From: Cedecea neteri NBRC 105707 = ATCC 33855
GTDB lineage: Bacteria; Pseudomonadota; Gammaproteobacteria; Enterobacterales; Enterobacteriaceae
Direction: 5' to 3'
Assembly (NCBI RefSeq): GCF_001571265.1
Contig: NZ_BCTL01000010.1
Location: forward strand, 134,135 to 198,134
Length of the DNA: 64,000 nucleotides
The translations under genes and the position numbers were made by a program. Under the pieces are notes generated by a model. That model had not been told where the DNA came from. It did no database searches and saw nothing but the letters and a program-made list of their open reading frames with translations. Below, piece after piece: positions 46,981 to 54,533 of this stretch; position 1 is the stretch's first letter, and the number at the start of each line of letters is the position of its first letter.

Positions 46981-47000
46981 TACTGTATAAACAGCCACTA
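46981..47000. promoter_or_regulatory. LexA (SOS) box of dinG
   Basis: TACTGTATAAACAGCCACTA starts with the TACTG half-site. The second half is degenerate (CAC for CAG), as in E. coli dinG, where it is CAA. It lies 11 bp before the dinG start. Confidence 0.75.
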
Positions 47001-47064
47001 TTGTTTCACTTTTACTCCCCTGACAGTAGCGTTTTTTCCTCTTCTGCGAAGCTCATTCGGGAAA

Positions 47065-47096
47065 ACGTTTTAACCGCGCTGGGGCGGTTAAAACGT
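47065..47096. terminator. Perfect inverted repeat at the island edge
   Basis: ACGTTTTAACCGC and GCGGTTAAAACGT form a perfect 13-bp stem with a 6-base loop, 11 bp after the stop of the minus-strand chaperone gene. A short T run follows on that strand, so it probably terminates the effector-chaperone transcript. Confidence 0.75.
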
Positions 47097-47107
47097 GGAG
47101 ACCGTTT

Positions 47108-47509
47108 TTAAACCAACCACGCGGCCAGCTTTTCGGCCTGCTGCGCAAAACGGTTAAACAGCCGCTTCAACACTTCCGGCTCCAGTTGATGAAACGGCAG
47201 ACTACTCCACTGCACAACCTGCTGCCGATCGGGCAGCATCCCGGTGAGCACAGGTGGATAATCCATCCCCAGCAGATTAGCCTGTAGCAGCACCGTGAGC
47301 GTATCGGTATCGCTAAGCCGGATGGGTTGAACGGGCAGCATGCAGCTCAGCAGCAGGTGCCCAACCGGAGATTCGCTGATCTCCAGCGTCACGCCTTCAC
47401 CAAGCTCAACGGAATAGCCTTCTGCGTTCTCAAGCTCGGCTCTTTGCCCCAGCTCATCGGTCAGTAGCGGCTGCAAAATTTGCACTAATTTTGAAGGTGC
47501 AGACATCAT
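47108..47509 (-). CDS. CesT-type type III secretion chaperone 1
   Basis: A 133-residue acidic protein with the CesT/SycE pattern: helix SKLVQILQPLLTDELG, then beta strands (EGYSVELGEGVTLEIS, VGHLLLSCMLP), NLLGMDYPPVLTG and a C-terminal helix FNRFAQQAEKLAAWL. Such dimers bind the N-terminal region of one effector. Its start overlaps the stop of the upstream effector gene (TAATG), which is the usual sign of a dedicated partner. It is paralogous in form to the chaperone at 49622. Specific name unknown. Confidence 0.8.
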   Translation of the reverse strand: MMSAPSKLVQILQPLLTDELGQRAELENAEGYSVELGEGVTLEISESPVGHLLLSCMLPVQPIRLSDTDTLTVLLQANLLGMDYPPVLTGMLPDRQQVVQWSSLPFHQLEPEVLKRLFNRFAQQAEKLAAWLV

Positions 47510-48888
47510 TAGTTCCCTAAAATTCGCCGGAATGCGGCCGTGACAGAGTTAGAGCGAGGCCGCGTTCGGGCCGGGGCTGGCGCAGTGCCGTAGACGTCTG
47601 GCGGAATAACCGGCGGTTCACGGTAAACCGGGCGGCTTGCCATCGCGTGCATCGGCGCGTGGGCGTGCATCGGCGGCGGGCCATAGCTGTAACCTGGTGC
47701 TGCGGCAGGCGGCGGGCCGTAGCTGTAAACCGGCGCGGCTGCAGGTGGCGGACCGTAGTTGAATGCGGGGCCATGAGCCGGCAACGGAACAGTGCTGTAC
47801 ATCCCTCCCGGCGCGGGAGGCGGTGGGGCATAAATGGGCATCGGGGCCGGGCGAATATCCACGGAGTTTGCCCGGCGACGAGGCGCGGTGGCTGGAACGG
47901 CATTAGATGCCGTTCTTGGTCGGCGCCCCCGGGAAGAAGATTCCGCGGCGAACGATTCCGTGCGCTGACGAGGCCGATCGTTACTGGTGAACGTTGGCGC
48001 AGGCGTTCCGCGCTGCTGGACTTCTGCCGCCGCCTGAGGCCCATTCACTCGAGAGCGCATCTGCCCAACGGACAGCGACTGATCAAAATGCTGCACAACG
48101 CCCCGGCTGTCGGTACCATCGTACTGAATACCCAGGTTATTGGAGGCGTGGCGCTGCACGTATCCCGGCCCTGCCACCACCGAGTCCCGCAGCTGTTCCG
48201 GGCTAAGCTTCGCGAGTTTTGGCGCGGCCTTGCGGAACGCTTTATCCACTTCCGCCTGCGTCGCTTTCTCGCCGCGCAGCAGCTTCTCGCGGACATCATC
48301 GTCCCTGTGGCCAACAGGATAGGTATGCAGTACGTGGTAACTGTCGCCGAATTTCGCGTCTTCTATCCGCATCGCCCGGCCAAATTCCGGCCAGGGGTCG
48401 GACACAATGGACTTCCCGTCTACGCGCGGATCGCCGATGACCACAAAGGCATGGTCTACGTCACGGTTGTGCACTACGGAAACCGGCTGCCTGACGCGGG
48501 TATTCGCCAACAATAGCGCATTCACCGCCGCCATTTCGCCGCAGTTGCCCGCTCGAAACTTAGCGGCCTCCCAGGCGCGCACCGTGTAGTCTCCGTTGCC
48601 GGTTCCCTTTTGCGAGAGGAGCGTTCGCTTATAGGATTCGGCCATCGTGGCGCGCACATGGTTCTTTTGGTTGCCCGACCCCATGTCCAGAATACGCCAG
48701 GTATCATCAATCGCTTTATTAGCGTAATAGAGCGCATCCGCCCGGCGCGACGATACCTTCACGGTGCAATCGAAATGCTGAGGGTTGTCAGGCTCCAGCG
48801 CGATGCGCATGGATACCCGTCGGTTTGAGTTACCGCTTATCAGGCCGGGATCGACCCGCAGGCTGGTATCAACGTTGTTTAACGGCAT
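47509..48888 (-). CDS. Putative type III effector, Cys-His-Asp protease-like with proline-rich tail
   Basis: A 459-residue protein starting MPLNNVDTSLRVDPGLISG. The ATG at 48888 has GGGGAG as ribosome site and lies 36 bp after a hrp box. A papain/transglutaminase-like core shows FRAGNCGEMAAVNALLL (Cys116), DVDHAFVVIGDPR (His146) and SIVSDPWPEFG (Asp164), the order of a C-H-D triad. Residues from about 300 are low in structure, rich in Pro, Ala, Arg and Ser, with three YGPPPAAAP-like repeats (near 390-425). The chain ends with a basic SNSVTAAFRRILGN. The linked CesT chaperone and hrp box make it a secreted effector. HopX/AvrPphE-type enzymes have the same triad, but I cannot claim homology. 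Confidence 0.75.
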   Translation of the reverse strand: MPLNNVDTSLRVDPGLISGNSNRRVSMRIALEPDNPQHFDCTVKVSSRRADALYYANKAIDDTWRILDMGSGNQKNHVRATMAESYKRTLLSQKGTGNGDYTVRAWEAAKFRAGNCGEMAAVNALLLANTRVRQPVSVVHNRDVDHAFVVIGDPRVDGKSIVSDPWPEFGRAMRIEDAKFGDSYHVLHTYPVGHRDDDVREKLLRGEKATQAEVDKAFRKAAPKLAKLSPEQLRDSVVAGPGYVQRHASNNLGIQYDGTDSRGVVQHFDQSLSVGQMRSRVNGPQAAAEVQQRGTPAPTFTSNDRPRQRTESFAAESSSRGRRPRTASNAVPATAPRRRANSVDIRPAPMPIYAPPPPAPGGMYSTVPLPAHGPAFNYGPPPAAAPVYSYGPPPAAAPGYSYGPPPMHAHAPMHAMASRPVYREPPVIPPDVYGTAPAPARTRPRSNSVTAAFRRILGN

Positions 48889-48923
48889 GATATCTCCCCA
48901 CTTTAGTTGTTGAGTCAAAAGGT

Positions 48924-48951
48924 TAAGTGGGGAGAGTGGCGCGGTGGTTCC
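48924..48951 (-). promoter_or_regulatory. hrp box of effector 1 operon
   Basis: On the minus strand GGAACC-N15-CCACTTA matches the HrpL promoter consensus GGAACC-N15/16-CCACnnA. It precedes the effector gene starting at 48888. Confidence 0.9.
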
Positions 48952-48965
48952 TGCCGCGAAAGAAT

Positions 48966-49601
48966 TTACCCTGCGGCGTACTGCCCGCGCAGCGGCAGGC
49001 CGTGCTCCTGGCGAATACCGTTTTCGGACAGCGCTTCCCCCGCATACTTGCCGATCCCCACCGCGCGGGACTCCTCCTGTCCGGCCGGAGAGCCAGTATC
49101 GTAGCGGTCGGAAGTCCCCCCGGTGTATGTCCCCTTCATCATGCGGTAACCGTGAACCAGTTCATGGGCAAGGGAAACAAAGGCCAGCGAAGTATCGTCC
49201 AGCAGGCTTGGGCGACCGTGGGCATCGATAGCCACGGACTGCCGTGGGTTCCAGTCGACGCTGACGCTTGTCCCCTCGCCTTTCTTGCCGAGCGGCTGTT
49301 TTTGGGCCAGGTGCGTCGCTTTTTTATTGTGCGCCTTATCGTATTCGCTGCTGGAGAGGTGAAACCGACGAACCTGAGAGTCGGTCAGCACCGGGCGGGC
49401 AACCGTATTCGCCATCGCCGTCACCTTCACTTTAACGTAACGGCCCTGGGTGCTGAGGTTACGTAGCTCATCCACCAGGCTCCTGCCATTAGGCCGACTG
49501 AGCAGCTTTCGCAATGCGCTTTCAGCGGCGAGGTAGTCTTCCGGGCGGTGATATTCAATCGCGATATGTGGTGCAACATGGCTGGCAGAGATCGTACTCA
49601 T
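48966..49601 (-). CDS. M91 (NleD-like) zinc metalloprotease effector
   Basis: A 211-residue protein with the zinc site SLAHELVHGYR (H146-E147-x-x-H150). The downstream Glu-rich EESRAVG near residue 177 could provide the third ligand. This compact layout fits peptidase family M91, with enteropathogenic E. coli NleD, which cuts host JNK and p38 kinases, and P. syringae HopH1. Activity here is inferred. The gene follows the chaperone at 49622 by 20 bp in one operon under a hrp box. AAGGGG precedes the ATG. Confidence 0.8.
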   Translation of the reverse strand: MSTISASHVAPHIAIEYHRPEDYLAAESALRKLLSRPNGRSLVDELRNLSTQGRYVKVKVTAMANTVARPVLTDSQVRRFHLSSSEYDKAHNKKATHLAQKQPLGKKGEGTSVSVDWNPRQSVAIDAHGRPSLLDDTSLAFVSLAHELVHGYRMMKGTYTGGTSDRYDTGSPAGQEESRAVGIGKYAGEALSENGIRQEHGLPLRGQYAAG

Positions 49602-49621
49602 CTTTTCCCCTTTGTATGACG

Positions 49622-50104
49622 TTAACGTCGCAGCAGCAGCGCTTCAACCTGACGGCGCTGAAGCCGGTCTTTTTCTGCCTCCGGCGTAGCCTGCCGTTCG
49701 CGCGGCGCGGCAGGCTGGCACCAGCGGCCAATCACCGACAGCGTCCAACTCAAACGCTCAAACAGGGGAAGCAGCGTGTCGAGATGCAGCTCGTCCAGCG
49801 GCAACGCCGCCCAGACCACCAACTGTGCACGGTCTTTATCGGCGGCAACGGTGACGGCTGGCTGCTGGTCAATGTTCAGGTTGGCCTGTAATAGCTCGAG
49901 AAGCAGCGCCTCGCCGGGGTTGTCGGGCAGCGCAAGCAGGCCCACCATCGCCAGCGTCATATTTTCCGTCAGTTCCAGAAAAACCGTCTGGCCATCGTCG
50001 AGCGTTAGCGAGTAGTAGCCCCGGGCGTTGAAAACAATGCCGGGAACATTCAGCTGTTTAAACAGCGGCTGGAGTTTGTGGTAGAGCTGCTCAGCAATCA
50101 CCAT
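49622..50104 (-). CDS. CesT-type type III secretion chaperone 2
   Basis: A 160-residue acidic protein: EQLYHKLQPLFKQLNV helix, strands YYSLTLDDGQTVFLELTE and MTLAMVGLLALP, LLELLQANLNIDQQP and a helical end. The C-terminal 30 residues are charged (RERQATPEAEKDRLQRRQ). It resembles the chaperone at 47108. The ATG at 50104 has AGGTGAAATC; upstream in-frame codons fall in the promoter. It is the first gene of the operon with the NleD-like effector, its likely client. Confidence 0.78.
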   Translation of the reverse strand: MVIAEQLYHKLQPLFKQLNVPGIVFNARGYYSLTLDDGQTVFLELTENMTLAMVGLLALPDNPGEALLLELLQANLNIDQQPAVTVAADKDRAQLVVWAALPLDELHLDTLLPLFERLSWTLSVIGRWCQPAAPRERQATPEAEKDRLQRRQVEALLLRR

Positions 50105-50137
50105 GATTTCACCTGTCTCGGTCAGGAACATGGGGCG

Positions 50138-50165
50138 TGAGTGGCCGGCGGACGAAGCGGGTTCC
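50138..50165 (-). promoter_or_regulatory. hrp box of chaperone 2 / NleD-like operon
   Basis: On the minus strand GGAACC-N15-CCACTCA fully matches the HrpL promoter consensus, 34 bp before the chaperone start. Confidence 0.9.
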
Positions 50166-50319
50166 GGGGAGAACTTGTAACAAGCTGCAACCTTATCGCT
50201 CCCGGCAAAGCTAGATTCGCCGCAGCGAGGCTGCTATGTTCATTTAACACGCGTCTTTGCAATTCGTGCGTGATAATTATTCTTATAAAAAAGAACGATT
50301 TAATAACTATAAATTATGG

Positions 50320-50964
50320 ATGACAGACGGTATGGCAATCAGACTCCTCCTCGCGGACGATCACATTTTGATGCGCGAGGGCCTGAAACAGATTTTTTCA
50401 CTGGATAAGAAAATCAAAGTGGTGGCGGAAGCGGGCTGTGGCAAAACGGTGCTGTCACTGCTGACGGAAACCGACGTAGATGTCCTGCTGCTGGATCTCT
50501 CCATGCCCGGTGACTCCGGGCCGGAGCTGGTACAGCAAATTACCCGCCTGTGGCCTATGCTGCCGGTGCTGGTACTGAGCATGCACAACGAGCCACAAAT
50601 CGCCCAAATGGTCCTCGCCAGCGGCGCCCACGGGTTCATTACTAAAGACCAGGCTCCGCAAACGCTGCTGCACGCCATCCATCGCGTTGCCTCCCGGCAG
50701 CGTTACATAGACCCCTCGCTGGCGGAAGCCATCGTCTTTTCAACTCAGGAAAACGACCAGCTTCGCCGCTACGCCACGCTATCCCAACGTGAGAAGCAGA
50801 TCCTCCGCCTGCTGAGCAGCGGCGAAAACATCAACGGGATTGCGGAAGTGCTAAGCATCAGCAACAAAACGGTCAGCACCCACAAGACCCGGATGATGGA
50901 AAAAATGCAGTTCGACAACAACGCCGACATCATCAAGTTTGCTATTCGCTATCATAAACTTTAG
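50320..50964 (+). CDS. hrpY: NarL-family response regulator HrpY
   Basis: A protein of about 214 residues. The receiver domain shows RLLLADDHILMREG (acidic pocket), phospho-Asp in VDVLLLDLSMPG and Lys in HGFITKDQAP. The LuxR-type HTH is LSQREKQILRLLSSGENINGIAEVLSISNKTVSTHKTRMMEKM. Position beside hrpX and hrpL identifies it as HrpY, which activates hrpS in Erwinia and Pantoea. The start is uncertain: ATG at 50320 or 50332, neither with a strong site. Its 3' end overlaps convergent hrpX by 23 bp. Confidence 0.85.
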   Translation: MTDGMAIRLLLADDHILMREGLKQIFSLDKKIKVVAEAGCGKTVLSLLTETDVDVLLLDLSMPGDSGPELVQQITRLWPMLPVLVLSMHNEPQIAQMVLASGAHGFITKDQAPQTLLHAIHRVASRQRYIDPSLAEAIVFSTQENDQLRRYATLSQREKQILRLLSSGENINGIAEVLSISNKTVSTHKTRMMEKMQFDNNADIIKFAIRYHKL

Positions 50965-52429
50965 CCGGAGTCGGCTGGGTGTAAGGGATCTCGATATGCA
51001 CACAGCTCCCTTTACCCGGCGCGCTGTGGATGTTAAACGCCCAGCCTTTCATCATGCAGCGCTCCCGCATGCTCAATAATCCAAAGGCCCCGTCGGATAC
51101 CTGACCGGGGTCAAACCCTTGCCCGTCATCCTGAATACAAATCAGCACGACTTTGCCCCGAGTCAAAACTTTCACCTCCACTTCCCGCGCTTTGGCATGC
51201 CGCTGGACGTTGGTAAGCGACTCCTGCACCACGCGAAAAATGGCGGTCACCTCATCGTCACACAGCGCCACCGGCAGCGGCTGAATAGTCAGCGTACAAA
51301 CGCCGGAACGGTGCTTGTTGAACTGGTCCCGCAGCCAGATAAGCGCGGGCTTCAGCCCCATATTCAGCACCGCCGGACGCAGCTGGGTGGCGATATCGCG
51401 CACCACTTTAATGGTGCCATCCACCAGTTGTGTCAGCGGTTCGACTTCCTGCCGCAGCGCAGGATGGTTCTGGCCCAGCAGAGAGATCCCTACCCGCAGC
51501 GAAGTCAGATGCTGACCCAGCTCATCGTGGATTTCCCGCGCCATATGTTTGCGTTCATTTTCGACGCTGCTTTGCAGCTTTTGGGTCATTTGCCGCAGCT
51601 GTTCGTGAGTCTGGCGCACCTGCTGCTCGGCAAAATATTGCCGGGAGGCCGGGCGAGCTATCACCAGCACGGATTTCAGCGTCTGCTGCAGCGTAAATTC
51701 AGGAATAAAACGCGCCTGGTAAATTCTCGACACCCTCAGGTCGGAGCGCACGCCGTGCAGCACGGCCTCCAGCTGAATATGCTTGCGCAGCACCAGTTGG
51801 AGCGAGCAGCTGATCTGCTCCATCAGCGTCGAATCGCCAATAAGCGAATTGATCTTCAGCCCGATGGCCGCCGCGCTCCTGGGCATACACTGCAGCGCCG
51901 TTTCGTTGGCATAGAGCAGCCGCTGCTCGCTGTCCACGCGCAGAATCGCATCCGGCATATTGTCCAGAATGTCGCGAAGCTCGTTTTCACGATCGTAGTA
52001 AAAACGATGAATATCATTGCGATAGCGGGTATCGCATACCACCATCATCACCCAGTTTTGCCGCTGAAACTCAAAGCGGCTCGGGCAAACCTCCACCGGA
52101 ATAACCTGCGCTGCCGTCTGAAACCGGGCATTAATTTTATCGCCATACGGCGAATGTTCCGGCTGCTCCAGCTGTTGCTCAACCACCGCCAGCAGCGGCA
52201 GATCGCCATAGCCTCGCAGCCGGGTAAAAATATTTTCGCCCACCAGATGCCCGGCGCTTGCCTGGCCGGCATCTTCCGGCAGGCAAAGGCTGAGCGCCTT
52301 GTGGTTGGCAAAAACAATATTGAAATCCCTGTCAACAATGAAAACCAGTTCGCGCATGCTGTTAAAAGCGGCGCTCAGCAGTGCCTGAGTGTCATTGGGC
52401 CGTGGGTGCGGCCCGCCGTCTTGTTTCAT
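50942..52429 (-). CDS. hrpX: PAS-domain sensor histidine kinase HrpX
   Basis: A 495-residue soluble kinase with no membrane segment. PAS domains cover about residues 15-130 (FNSMRELVFIVDRDFNIVFANHKAL) and 145-260 (ILDNMPDAILRVDSEQRLLYANETAL). A HisKA_3 helix follows near 300 (MAREIHDELGQHLTSLRVGISLL), with the phospho-His in EIHDE. The ATPase domain ends with ICIQDDGQGFDPG. It fits HrpX of Erwinia/Pantoea, partner of HrpY. It lies 45 bp downstream of hrpL on the same strand. Its 3' end overlaps convergent hrpY. Confidence 0.87.
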   Translation of the reverse strand: MKQDGGPHPRPNDTQALLSAAFNSMRELVFIVDRDFNIVFANHKALSLCLPEDAGQASAGHLVGENIFTRLRGYGDLPLLAVVEQQLEQPEHSPYGDKINARFQTAAQVIPVEVCPSRFEFQRQNWVMMVVCDTRYRNDIHRFYYDRENELRDILDNMPDAILRVDSEQRLLYANETALQCMPRSAAAIGLKINSLIGDSTLMEQISCSLQLVLRKHIQLEAVLHGVRSDLRVSRIYQARFIPEFTLQQTLKSVLVIARPASRQYFAEQQVRQTHEQLRQMTQKLQSSVENERKHMAREIHDELGQHLTSLRVGISLLGQNHPALRQEVEPLTQLVDGTIKVVRDIATQLRPAVLNMGLKPALIWLRDQFNKHRSGVCTLTIQPLPVALCDDEVTAIFRVVQESLTNVQRHAKAREVEVKVLTRGKVVLICIQDDGQGFDPGQVSDGAFGLLSMRERCMMKGWAFNIHSAPGKGSCVHIEIPYTQPTPAKVYDSE

Positions 52430-52474
52430 AAAGTGTGATTCTTCTCATTCAGGGAGTCACGAAGCACCGCCCGC

Positions 52475-53068
52475 TCAGTTCAGGCTGTCCCACCCCAGAT
52501 CCTGTTTCAAAGACTGCCGGAGACGGGAAAGACGGGAACGCACGGTGCCGATAGGAATAGTCATCCGGTCAGCCGCTTCCTGGTAACTGATATCGTGATC
52601 AACGATCAGCTGTAATAATTGCTGATAATCTTCAGGGAGTTGCGCAATGCGCTGCAACACTTTCGACAGGATGTCCTTACCCTCAGTCACCCCTTCCGGC
52701 TGCTCCGAATGCAGCAGCGTACCGAGCACGTCATCGTTTAACTCATCGTGCAGGTAGCTCACTTTGACGGATTTATAGTGATTTTTCACCAGGTTTACCG
52801 CAATCCCGAACATCCAGGTTTCCGGGCGCGACGTGCCGCAAAACTTGTGCTTATTGCGAATCACCTCATACCAGGTGTTCTGCACAAGGTCTTCTATATC
52901 GGCAAAATTTGCCACGCGTTTACGAATAAAATTGTATAGCCGCTGTTCGTTGTCGCGCATCACGCGCTCCCAGTTAACCACCGGAAACTCGCCCTGCACA
53001 ACGTTGGACTCAAAAGCAGACTGGGCATCCGGGAAAACCTGTGATTCGAAATCAAACATTGCTGACAT
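52475..53068 (-). CDS. hrpL: ECF sigma factor HrpL
   Basis: A 197-residue extracytoplasmic-function sigma factor. Region 2 is NEQRLYNFIRKRVANFADIEDLVQNTWYEVIRNKHKF and region 4 LPEDYQQLLQLIVDHDISYQEAADRMTIPIGTVRSRLSRLRQSL. HrpL recognises GGAACC...CCAC hrp boxes; three occur nearby. The ATG at 53068 has AAGGT seven bases upstream; a GTG nine bases upstream is less likely. A sigma-54 promoter precedes it, as in Erwinia, where HrpS and RpoN drive hrpL. Confidence 0.92.
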   Translation of the reverse strand: MSAMFDFESQVFPDAQSAFESNVVQGEFPVVNWERVMRDNEQRLYNFIRKRVANFADIEDLVQNTWYEVIRNKHKFCGTSRPETWMFGIAVNLVKNHYKSVKVSYLHDELNDDVLGTLLHSEQPEGVTEGKDILSKVLQRIAQLPEDYQQLLQLIVDHDISYQEAADRMTIPIGTVRSRLSRLRQSLKQDLGWDSLN

Positions 53069-53111
53069 AGTGAACACCTTTTTATTGAATAGATTCAGGA
53101 GTTCGTCCTAT

Positions 53112-53127
53112 AGCAAGCGCCATGCCA
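53112..53127 (-). promoter_or_regulatory. Sigma-54 promoter of hrpL
   Basis: On the minus strand TGGCAT-GGCGC-TTGCT matches the sigma-54 pattern TGGCAC-N5-TTGCT, 44 bp before the hrpL start. The activator HrpS expected to act here is not encoded in the window. Confidence 0.88.
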
Positions 53128-53271
53128 GCGAAAAATATCAACTCAATACATTGATTATTAACATTTAATTTTTATTAATCAGATAAATATGAGCAAAAAC
53201 ACACACAGCCCGAAAACGGGTTTGTGCAACTTTTTACACAACCCCAGCGGCGGAAATTTTTTATTTGTCGG

Positions 53272-53299
53272 GGAACCGCCCCAGGCCTTAGCCCACACA
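53272..53299 (+). promoter_or_regulatory. hrp box of the hrpJ operon
   Basis: GGAACC-N15-CCACACA matches the HrpL promoter consensus, 31 bp before the hrpJ start and divergent from hrpL. It would drive the eleven-gene hrpJ-hrcU operon. Confidence 0.92.
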
Positions 53300-53330
53300 C
53301 TGACAGGCGAATCGGGTAAGGCACACCGCA

Positions 53331-54506
53331 ATGAACATGAGAATCCCCCAGCACCACCATCACCACAATCTGCGTCTCGAAACCGAACAGGCGGACGCGC
53401 TGGTCGATGAGCTAATCAGCGACACTAATAACGACAAGAGCGCGGCGAGCAGCTCATCGTCCGCCACCCGTGCAGCTCCCGCCCCGCAGCGGCCCGGTGC
53501 TGCTCAGGAGTCGATGGCGTCAGCCTTTGCGGAAAGCATCGAGCAGAAAATCAAACATGAGGAGCAACGCACGCAGGCCACCCAGCTGCGCCGTATCTCC
53601 GTGGCGGCTATCAAGGTCACTCACCTTGTGGAGCTGGGGAAACTGCTAGAAAGCCCGTCGGGGAAAGAGCAGGCCGAGCAGGAATCGGCCTTCGAACGGA
53701 TGTTGTCGGGTGGCGACGGGAAGAACCCGACGCTGGATGATTTGCTCGAACAGGCCAATCACGACCCGGCCTCCGCATTTGTGACCCTTAGCCTGATGGC
53801 GATGCGCCTGCGTAACGGCAGCAACCCGGCGCTTGCGGCACGGGTCGAGCAAATGCTTGCCGACCTGCAGCAGCAGCACCCGGAAAAAATTAACGCCGGG
53901 GTAAATACCGCCCCGGCGATTGCCGCGTTCAGCAGCGATCCGGCGCAGAAGCGCGAAATGCGCAAACTCTATTACAGCGGCGTGATCAACCAGCAGTCCG
54001 CCGACAACATCATGGATGTGCTGCTGGACAAGTTTGGCGTCGACGGCTTCGTGCCCGCCCTGCGAACGCTGCAGCGCGCGCTTTCCGATGATATCGCCGC
54101 TTTGGCGCCTTCCGCCCCGCCGACGGCCCTGCGCCGCCTGCTCTCCGGGCTGAACGATACCCGTGCGATTACGCACACGCTGTCGGAAGTCGCCCAGTTC
54201 CTCGACCGCCTGAAGAGCAAATATTCCCACGTCACTATGGGGGCCGATGTCATGACTCGCTCCTTGCTCAGTATGTGCCGCAACGGCTTCTATTCCCGCG
54301 ACCTCACCCAGCTTGGGTTGCAGGTAGTAGGTGAAAAACCCTTACAGCAGTCGCTCTTTTTCAACGGTCTGCTGACGCTGCTTCAGGCGCTGCCGGAAAA
54401 AATTTGGGGCGGGAACGATGAAACCCGCAGCAACGCCCTGCTTCTGCTGCGCACCCTGAACGGCGAATACGCCGCGTGGGAAAAACGCAGCCAGCTGGCG
54501 CAGTAA
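53331..54506 (+). CDS. hrpJ: Type III gatekeeper HrpJ (SctW)
   Basis: A 391-residue HrpJ/YopN family protein that controls the order of substrate release. The central helical domain (about 60-300) contains KIKHEEQRTQATQLRRISVAAIKVTHLVELGKLLESPSG and the gatekeeper pattern ADNIMDVLLDKFG. A natural run of five His (residues 8-12) lies in the probable secretion signal. A second ATG at 53337 is possible. It is the first gene of the operon after the hrp box; hrcV starts 27 bp later. Confidence 0.88.
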   Translation: MNMRIPQHHHHHNLRLETEQADALVDELISDTNNDKSAASSSSSATRAAPAPQRPGAAQESMASAFAESIEQKIKHEEQRTQATQLRRISVAAIKVTHLVELGKLLESPSGKEQAEQESAFERMLSGGDGKNPTLDDLLEQANHDPASAFVTLSLMAMRLRNGSNPALAARVEQMLADLQQQHPEKINAGVNTAPAIAAFSSDPAQKREMRKLYYSGVINQQSADNIMDVLLDKFGVDGFVPALRTLQRALSDDIAALAPSAPPTALRRLLSGLNDTRAITHTLSEVAQFLDRLKSKYSHVTMGADVMTRSLLSMCRNGFYSRDLTQLGLQVVGEKPLQQSLFFNGLLTLLQALPEKIWGGNDETRSNALLLLRTLNGEYAAWEKRSQLAQ

Positions 54507-54533
54507 ACGGACTTTACCAGGATTGAATAGCCC

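Noticed and set aside
51119..52438. A 439-codon open frame on the plus strand opposite hrpX
   Set aside because: It is the antisense shadow of a GC-rich kinase gene; its translation is rich in His, Gln and Arg and matches no family, and it has no ribosome site.
53331..53370. His run of hrpJ as a vector or tag artefact
   Set aside because: The run is embedded in native sequence with a proper hrp box upstream and continues into HrpJ, so a cloning artefact is unlikely.
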